Below are positions 59,318 through 64,000 of a DNA stretch of 64,000 nucleotides, one piece after another; the first letter of the stretch is position 1; every line of letters starts with the position of its first letter. Source of the stretch: Jannaschia rubra (GTDB lineage: Bacteria > Pseudomonadota > Alphaproteobacteria > Rhodobacterales > Rhodobacteraceae); NCBI RefSeq assembly GCF_001403735.1, contig NZ_CXPG01000011.1, positions 62,001-126,000 of the forward strand, in the 5' to 3' direction. A program made the position numbers and the translations under genes. Under the pieces are notes generated by a model. It was not told where the DNA came from. It was given only the letters and a program-made list of their open reading frames with translations, and made no database searches.

Positions 59318-60296
59318 CGCGCGCGACCCGAGATCCCCCATCGGTGCGGAGGACGAGGGCGTCGTCGCCGCCTCCGCCGCCGTCATGGGGGCCGAGCCGG
59401 TGCTGCTGTCGACCGGCGCACGCAGCCAGTGGCTCGACGTCTGGGACCAGTTCAAGACCCACAAGGGGGCCTTGATCGGTGCGGCGATCTTCCTTGCCAT
59501 CGTGGCGGTCGTGGCCCTCGGCCCGTTGGTCTGGGACCCGGAGTTGGGCATCAAGTCCAACATCCGCGCCCGGAACGAGGGCATGAGCCTGGCCCATCCC
59601 TTCGGCACCGATCAGCTCGGCCGCGACATCTTCGCCCGGATGATGGCCGGGGGGCGGGTGTCCCTCGCCGTGGGGCTGACGGCGATGTTCCTCAGCGTCG
59701 TGATCGGCACCCTGATCGGCGTGCTGGCCGGGTACTTCCGCGCGCTCGACGGGGCGCTCATGCGGTTCACCGACCTGTTCCTGGCATTGCCCCTGCTGCC
59801 GCTTCTGCTGGTCATGGTGCTTTTGTTCCGCGAGCCGCTGACGGCCGTCTTCGGGGTCGAGACGGGGATCTTCCTTCTGATCGTATCGGCCATCGGCATC
59901 ACGTCCTGGATGCAGACCGCCCGCATCGTGCGCGGTGAGGTCCTGGCCCTAAAGGAGAGGGAGTTCGTGCTGGCCGCCCGGTCCATCGGCACGCCTTCGC
60001 GCCGGGTCATCACGCGCCACGTCCTGCCCAACGTCCTGTCGCCAATCATGGTGTCGGCCACGCTGGGCATCGCCACCGCGATCATCACCGAATCCGCCCT
60101 GTCGTTCCTGGGCCTCGGGTTCCCGCCTGACTTTCCGACCTGGGGCCGCCTGCTGAACGACGGCGTGCCCTATCTGGAGCAATATCCCGAGCGTGTGTTC
60201 TGGCCCGGTATCGCCATCTCGCTCGTGGTGCTGTCGATCAACTACGTGGGCGACGGATTGCGTGACGCGCTGGACCCCCGCATCCGGGGCCGCTGA
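59310..60296 (+). CDS. dppC: Peptide ABC transporter permease 2
   Basis: A 328-residue partner permease. N-terminal cytoplasmic segment rich in Asp/Glu, then a transmembrane span (GALIGAAIFLAIVAVVALGPLVW, 54-76), the DppC-type GTDQLGRDIFARMMAGGRVSL near 100-120, and the EAA loop (EVLALKEREFVLAARSIGTPSRRVITRHVLPNVLSPI near 209-245). Its ATG overlaps the dppB stop region; last gene of the peptide operon. Confidence 0.93.
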   Translation: MSDARDPRSPIGAEDEGVVAASAAVMGAEPVLLSTGARSQWLDVWDQFKTHKGALIGAAIFLAIVAVVALGPLVWDPELGIKSNIRARNEGMSLAHPFGTDQLGRDIFARMMAGGRVSLAVGLTAMFLSVVIGTLIGVLAGYFRALDGALMRFTDLFLALPLLPLLLVMVLLFREPLTAVFGVETGIFLLIVSAIGITSWMQTARIVRGEVLALKEREFVLAARSIGTPSRRVITRHVLPNVLSPIMVSATLGIATAIITESALSFLGLGFPPDFPTWGRLLNDGVPYLEQYPERVFWPGIAISLVVLSINYVGDGLRDALDPRIRGR

Positions 60297-60300
60297 ACCG

Positions 60301-60729
60301 TCAGCCGTCCCTGGCCAGCGCGTCGATCTGCTCGCGCAGCCCGTCGAGAGCGTACCCCACCTGCGCCGTGGCCCGCAGGATGTCGTCCGTCGGCATTCGC
60401 CCCGCCATCGCCAGCGCCCAGAGGATCGCGGAGCGCGTTCCGGCCGCGCAATAGGCCAGTACCTTGCCGTCGGCGCCGTCGATGGCATCGGCCTGCTCGT
60501 CGACCGTCTGGGTCGAAAGCCGCGGCATGGTGACGGGGTTGTAGACGAAGGCGATCCCGGCCTCCTCGGCCGCCTTCTGCATGGCGGCAGCCTGAAGGTG
60601 GGCGGGCACCTCGGCGTCGGGACGGTTGCAGATGATGGTTGTCACGCCACCCTGTGCCAGCCGGGCCATGTCGGCGGGGTCGATCTGGGGGGCGACGGTC
60701 ACGGTCTCGTCGAGGGGGCGCAGGTCCAT
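60301..60729 (-). CDS. DUF442/TIGR01244-family phosphatase
   Basis: A 142-residue protein with a CX5R phosphatase loop CAAGTRSA near 94-101 (LAYCAAGTRSAILWAL) in the DUF442/beta-lactamase-hydrolase-like family; related domains are fused to sulfide-metabolising rhodanese/SQR proteins. It also matches INCNRPDAEVP (IICNRPDAEVPAHLQAAAM, near 33-51). Function unknown beyond a likely protein-tyrosine-phosphatase-like or sulfur-related activity. Convergent with dppC; divergent from prpE. Confidence 0.85.
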   Translation of the reverse strand: MDLRPLDETVTVAPQIDPADMARLAQGGVTTIICNRPDAEVPAHLQAAAMQKAAEEAGIAFVYNPVTMPRLSTQTVDEQADAIDGADGKVLAYCAAGTRSAILWALAMAGRMPTDDILRATAQVGYALDGLREQIDALARDG

Positions 60730-60869
60730 GGGGCATCTCGGGTTGTGGCGGTGCGGGGACGGAGCATGCCTCCGCTCCGGTCCAAGGTAAAGGTGGGCCT
60801 CCAAAGCCTTGCGCCCCCCGGCGCCGCGGCCCTAGATGGCGCCATGACAGCTTTGTGTGGGAGTGACGC

Positions 60870-62759
60870 ATGGCCTGGAAGATCCAATACGACCACGCCA
60901 GGACGGACCCGGAGGGGTTCTGGATGGAACAGGCCCGCGCCATCGACTGGGACCGGATGCCGTCGAAGGCGCTGCACGACCTGGGCGGGCCGGTGCCGGA
61001 ATGGTATGCCGACGGCCTGGTGAACGGATGCCACAACGCCGTGGACCGCCACGTCGAAGCGGGGCACGGCGACCGGGTCGCCATCATCCACGACAGCCCG
61101 GTGACCGGATCGGTCACGCGCATCACCTACGCCGAACTTCGGGACCGCGTCGCCCGGCTGGCGGGCGCGCTGGCTGCCAGGGGCGTGACCAAGGGCGACC
61201 GCGTCATCGTCTACATGCCCATGGTCCCCGAAGCGCTGGAGGCGATGCTGGCCTGCGCACGCATCGGCGCCATCCATTCCGTCGTCTTCGGCGGCTTCGC
61301 GGCGGGCGAACTGGCCGTCAGGATCGACGATGCGAAGCCCAAGGCCATCCTCGCCGCCTCCTGCGGGATCGAGGGGCAGCGGGTCGTGCCCTACAAGCCG
61401 CTGCTCGACGGCGCCGTGGACATGGCCGCGCACAAGCCCGACTTCTGCGTCGTCCTGCAACGCGACGCGGGGCGGGCCGACATGGGACCGCTCGACATCG
61501 ACTGGGACGATTTCGTGCGGGATGCGGAACCCGCGGACTGCGTCCCGGTCGAGGGAAACCACCCGGCCTACATCCTCTATACCTCCGGTACGACCGGGGC
61601 GCCCAAGGGCGTCGTGCGGCCCACGGGGGGGCATCTGGTCGCGCTCGACTGGTCGATGACGAACATCTACGATGTCGCACCGGGCGAGGTGTTCTGGGCC
61701 GCCTCCGACGTGGGATGGGTCGTGGGCCACAGCTACATCTGCTATGCCCCGCTCATCCACGGCTGCACCACCGTCGTGTTCGAGGGCAAGCCCATCGGCA
61801 CCCCGGACGCCAGCACCTTCTGGCGCGTCATGGCCGACCACAAGGTCGCCGTCTTCTTCACCGCTCCCACGGCGTTCCGCGCCGTCAAGCGGGAGGACCC
61901 GGAGGCCCGGCTGATGGAAGGCCACGATCTGAGCGCCCTTCGCACGATCTTCCTTGCCGGCGAGCGTGCCGACGCCGACATCATCGACTGGGTCGCCCGC
62001 GTCACCGGCAAGCCCGTCATCGACCACTGGTGGCAGACGGAAACCGGTTCCGCCATCGCCGCGAACCCCGTGGGCCTCGGCGCGCTGCCGGTCAAGATCG
62101 GCTCGCCCGCCGTGCCTATGCCGGGCTATGAGATCCATGTGCTCGACGAAGCTGGGCACGAGGTCCCCCCCGGCACGCTCGGCTCCGTCGCGATCTGCCT
62201 GCCGCTGCCGCCGGGAACCCTGCCGGGCCTGTGGAACGCGCAGGACCGGTTCCGCAAATCCTATCTCGATGCTTTCCCCGGCTACTACGAGACCGGCGAC
62301 GCGGGCATGATCGACGAGGACGGATATCTCTGGATCATGGCGCGCACCGACGACGTCATCAACGTCGCGGGCCATCGCCTGTCCACCGGCGCGATGGAGG
62401 AGGTTCTGGCGAGCCACCCGGACATCGCCGAATGTGCCGTGATCGGCGTGGCCGACGATCTGAAGGGGCAGGTGCCGCTGGGCTTCATGTGCCTGACCAA
62501 GGGCGTATCCCGCCCGGAGGAGGAGGTGCTGTCCGAATGCGTCCGGCTGGTGCGCGACCGCATCGGCCCCGTGGCGGCGTTCAAGCTGGGCTGCGTGGTC
62601 GACCGCCTGCCCAAGACGCGGTCGGGCAAGATCCTGCGGGCGACGATGGGCAGCATCGCCGACGGCCGCGACTGGAAGATGCCCGCGACCATCGACGACC
62701 CCGCCATCCTGGACGAGATCGCTGCGGCACTGGCCCGGATCGGATACCCGAAGGGATGA
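60870..62759 (+). CDS. prpE: Propionyl-CoA synthetase
   Basis: A 629-residue acyl-CoA synthetase of the acetyl-CoA-synthetase type, best matching PrpE, which activates propionate to propionyl-CoA. Motifs: ILYTSGTTGAPKGVVRPTGGH near 234-254, GWVVGHSYICYAPL near 280, FLAGERAD near 368, DHWWQTETGSAIAANPVG near 389 (the PrpE substrate loop), YYETGDAGMIDEDGYLWIMARTDDVINVAGHRLSTG near 471-506, and catalytic Lys in KTRSGKILRATM near 575-586. Start ATG 60870. Overlaps the following kinase gene by ATGA. Confidence 0.92.
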   Translation: MAWKIQYDHARTDPEGFWMEQARAIDWDRMPSKALHDLGGPVPEWYADGLVNGCHNAVDRHVEAGHGDRVAIIHDSPVTGSVTRITYAELRDRVARLAGALAARGVTKGDRVIVYMPMVPEALEAMLACARIGAIHSVVFGGFAAGELAVRIDDAKPKAILAASCGIEGQRVVPYKPLLDGAVDMAAHKPDFCVVLQRDAGRADMGPLDIDWDDFVRDAEPADCVPVEGNHPAYILYTSGTTGAPKGVVRPTGGHLVALDWSMTNIYDVAPGEVFWAASDVGWVVGHSYICYAPLIHGCTTVVFEGKPIGTPDASTFWRVMADHKVAVFFTAPTAFRAVKREDPEARLMEGHDLSALRTIFLAGERADADIIDWVARVTGKPVIDHWWQTETGSAIAANPVGLGALPVKIGSPAVPMPGYEIHVLDEAGHEVPPGTLGSVAICLPLPPGTLPGLWNAQDRFRKSYLDAFPGYYETGDAGMIDEDGYLWIMARTDDVINVAGHRLSTGAMEEVLASHPDIAECAVIGVADDLKGQVPLGFMCLTKGVSRPEEEVLSECVRLVRDRIGPVAAFKLGCVVDRLPKTRSGKILRATMGSIADGRDWKMPATIDDPAILDEIAAALARIGYPKG

Positions 62760-64000
62760 CCGACGACGGCGGCGGAACCCTTCGGACCGACGCCCCCGCG
62801 CCCGACGGGATGCAACTGCTCGGCCACGACATCCGCTCGGCGGTGTCGGACGTCATCGGCGGGCTGCGCCTGATGGACCGCGACACCCTGCCGCCCGACT
62901 CGCGCGCGCAGTTCGACCGGGTGCATGCGGCATCGGAGCTGCTCGCCCGACTGGTGGAGGAGCTTCTGGACGGCACGCCGCGCGACACGGCGGGGCCGGT
63001 GGGCAACCTGAACCTGCGCCGGTTCCTGGACGATGAGCTTCGCCGCTGGCACGGCGCCGCGCAGGGCACCGGCACCGGCGTCACGCTCGACCGCGCCGCC
63101 GACCTGCCCGAGATCGTGCAGCTCAACCTTCTGCACCTGCGCCGGATCGTGGCGAACCTGATGGGCAACGCCCTTCGCCACGCCGAAGGGGGCCGCGTCA
63201 CGCTGGGCGCGGAGTTGGCCGGCGATGGCGCGCTGTCGATCCGGGTGACGGACAACGGCCGAGGGTTTCCGCCCGACCTTCTGCCCGACCTGTTCAAGCC
63301 TGCGATCCGCGGCGACGATGGCATACCGGGGACCGGAATGGGCCTGCACATCGCTTCCGCCCATGCGGAGGCCATCGGCGGCACCCTGGATGCCCGCAAC
63401 GGCCCGCACGGCGGCGCGCAGGTGACGCTGACCATTCCGCGCGACGTCTGGCTGCGCCCGGAGGAGCCGGAGGGCGGGCTGCCCGACCTGGGCGGCGCGC
63501 GCATCCTGGTGGCCGACGACAGCCGGGCCAACCTGTTGCTGGTGCGCGCCATGCTGACCCGGCTGGGCGCGGAATGCGAGACGGCGCGCGACGGGATCGA
63601 GGCGCTGAACTGGCTCGCGCGCGAACGCTTCGACCTGGCGCTCATCGACATCGAGATGCCGTCGCTGGGCGGGATCGAGGTACTTCGCTCCGAACGCCTG
63701 CGGCAGGCGCGGGGCATCGCGCCGCCCACGTCCATGGTTGCGATGACGGCCTATGTCCTGCGCGATAACCGCGACGTCATCTTCGATGCGGGGGCCGACG
63801 GGATCCTGGCGAAGCCTCTGGGCTCGATCGAGGATTTCGGCAAGGCGATCCGGCATTACCTGGACCTCGCGCCCGATGCGGCGGCCTGGACGCCCGACAC
63901 CGCCCCCGCGCTGTCCGCCGTGACCCTCGCGGAGCTGATGCGCGCTGCCGGACCGGAGTTCGAAGGCCAGCTTCTGGACCGCCTTCGTGAAGACCTGGAG
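62756..64000 (+). CDS. Hybrid sensor histidine kinase/response regulator (3' end outside window)
   Basis: The frame is open from ATG 62756 (overlapping the prpE stop) to the window edge, 415 codons without a stop. It has no transmembrane segment. H-box: LLGHDIRSAVSDVIGGL with phospho-His24; N-box IVANLMGNALRHAEGG near 139; G1 VTDNGRGFPPDLLPDLF near 168; G2 GTGMGLHIA near 196. A receiver domain follows (ARILVADDSRANLLLVRAML, phospho-Asp298 in ALIDIEMP, and Lys in ILAKPLGS). After about 385 a helical stretch (VTLAELMRAAGPEFEGQLLDRLREDLE) looks like the start of an Hpt domain. Signal unknown; ATGA overlap with prpE suggests co-expression. Confidence 0.9.
   Translation, partial: MTDDGGGTLRTDAPAPDGMQLLGHDIRSAVSDVIGGLRLMDRDTLPPDSRAQFDRVHAASELLARLVEELLDGTPRDTAGPVGNLNLRRFLDDELRRWHGAAQGTGTGVTLDRAADLPEIVQLNLLHLRRIVANLMGNALRHAEGGRVTLGAELAGDGALSIRVTDNGRGFPPDLLPDLFKPAIRGDDGIPGTGMGLHIASAHAEAIGGTLDARNGPHGGAQVTLTIPRDVWLRPEEPEGGLPDLGGARILVADDSRANLLLVRAMLTRLGAECETARDGIEALNWLARERFDLALIDIEMPSLGGIEVLRSERLRQARGIAPPTSMVAMTAYVLRDNRDVIFDAGADGILAKPLGSIEDFGKAIRHYLDLAPDAAAWTPDTAPALSAVTLAELMRAAGPEFEGQLLDRLREDLE

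Overview
The window reads as chromosomal DNA of a high-GC alphaproteobacterium, most likely a member of the Rhodobacteraceae (Roseobacter group). The evidence is the gene families and their order: glnB-glnA, rpsF-rpsR-rplI, a DUF2849-cysI-cysH-DUF934 sulfur operon with a divergent Lrp-type regulator, a form II coxSLM set, and tandem GcvT-type FAD oxidoreductases. There is no rRNA and no insertion sequence; one tRNA (Leu, anticodon UAG) is present. I cannot name the genus from sequence alone.

Layout: 1-2.1 kb holds selenium metabolism (3' part of selD, convergent selU). 2.2-3.2 kb is aroQ plus a small P-loop kinase. 3.5-8.0 kb is a graveyard of two adjacent, badly decayed GcvT/FAD (dimethylglycine/sarcosine dehydrogenase-like) genes. 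8.1-9.9 kb is glnBA. 10.0-11.5 kb is NAD(P)HX repair, split into two overlapping genes. 11.5-15.9 kb holds a Hint-domain protein, tRNA-Leu, glycerate kinase, a DUF1499 protein, an aldo/keto reductase and xthA. 16.0-18.1 kb is a second decayed block: a DUF4123 type VI secretion adaptor remnant followed by two frameshifted genes of unknown function. 18.2-29.6 kb is mostly housekeeping: aspartate aminotransferase, sdhE, a MarR-type regulator, trigger factor, PQQ-type sugar dehydrogenase, malonyl-CoA ligase, cpdB, ribosomal S6/S18/L9 and a PRC-barrel protein.

30.4-41.2 kb is a molybdenum-hydroxylase region: MoxR ATPase and CoxE-like VWA protein, then (after a DUF1203 protein and a large acidic-repeat OmpA protein) XdhC-like, molybdopterin-binding, coxS, coxL and coxM. 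The large subunit carries the AYRGAGR signature of form II enzymes, so CO may not be the substrate. 41.4-42.9 kb has infC, which seems to start with AUC, and a small membrane-anchored acidic-repeat protein. 42.9-48.9 kb is assimilatory sulfur reduction (cysG, DUF2849, cysI, cysH, DUF934), with ferredoxin-NADP reductase downstream and an Lrp/AsnC regulator divergent; a palindrome lies between cysG and the regulator. 48.9-50.5 kb holds a SixA-like phosphatase and moaA, which supplies the molybdenum cofactor needed by CoxL. 51-60.3 kb combines two M20 metallohydrolases, an MscS channel and a complete dipeptide/oligopeptide ABC transporter (ATPase, ATPase, binding protein, two permeases). The window ends in a DUF442-type phosphatase, propionyl-CoA synthetase, and a hybrid sensor kinase cut by the window edge.

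No clearly new multi-gene system is visible. The most unusual signals are the decayed type VI cargo-like module, the form II cox locus with a perfect 20-bp palindrome before its moxR gene, a two-copy intergenic hairpin element bracketing part of that locus, the AUC start of infC, the Cys-less Hint protein, and the putative Lrp operator controlling the sulfur operon.
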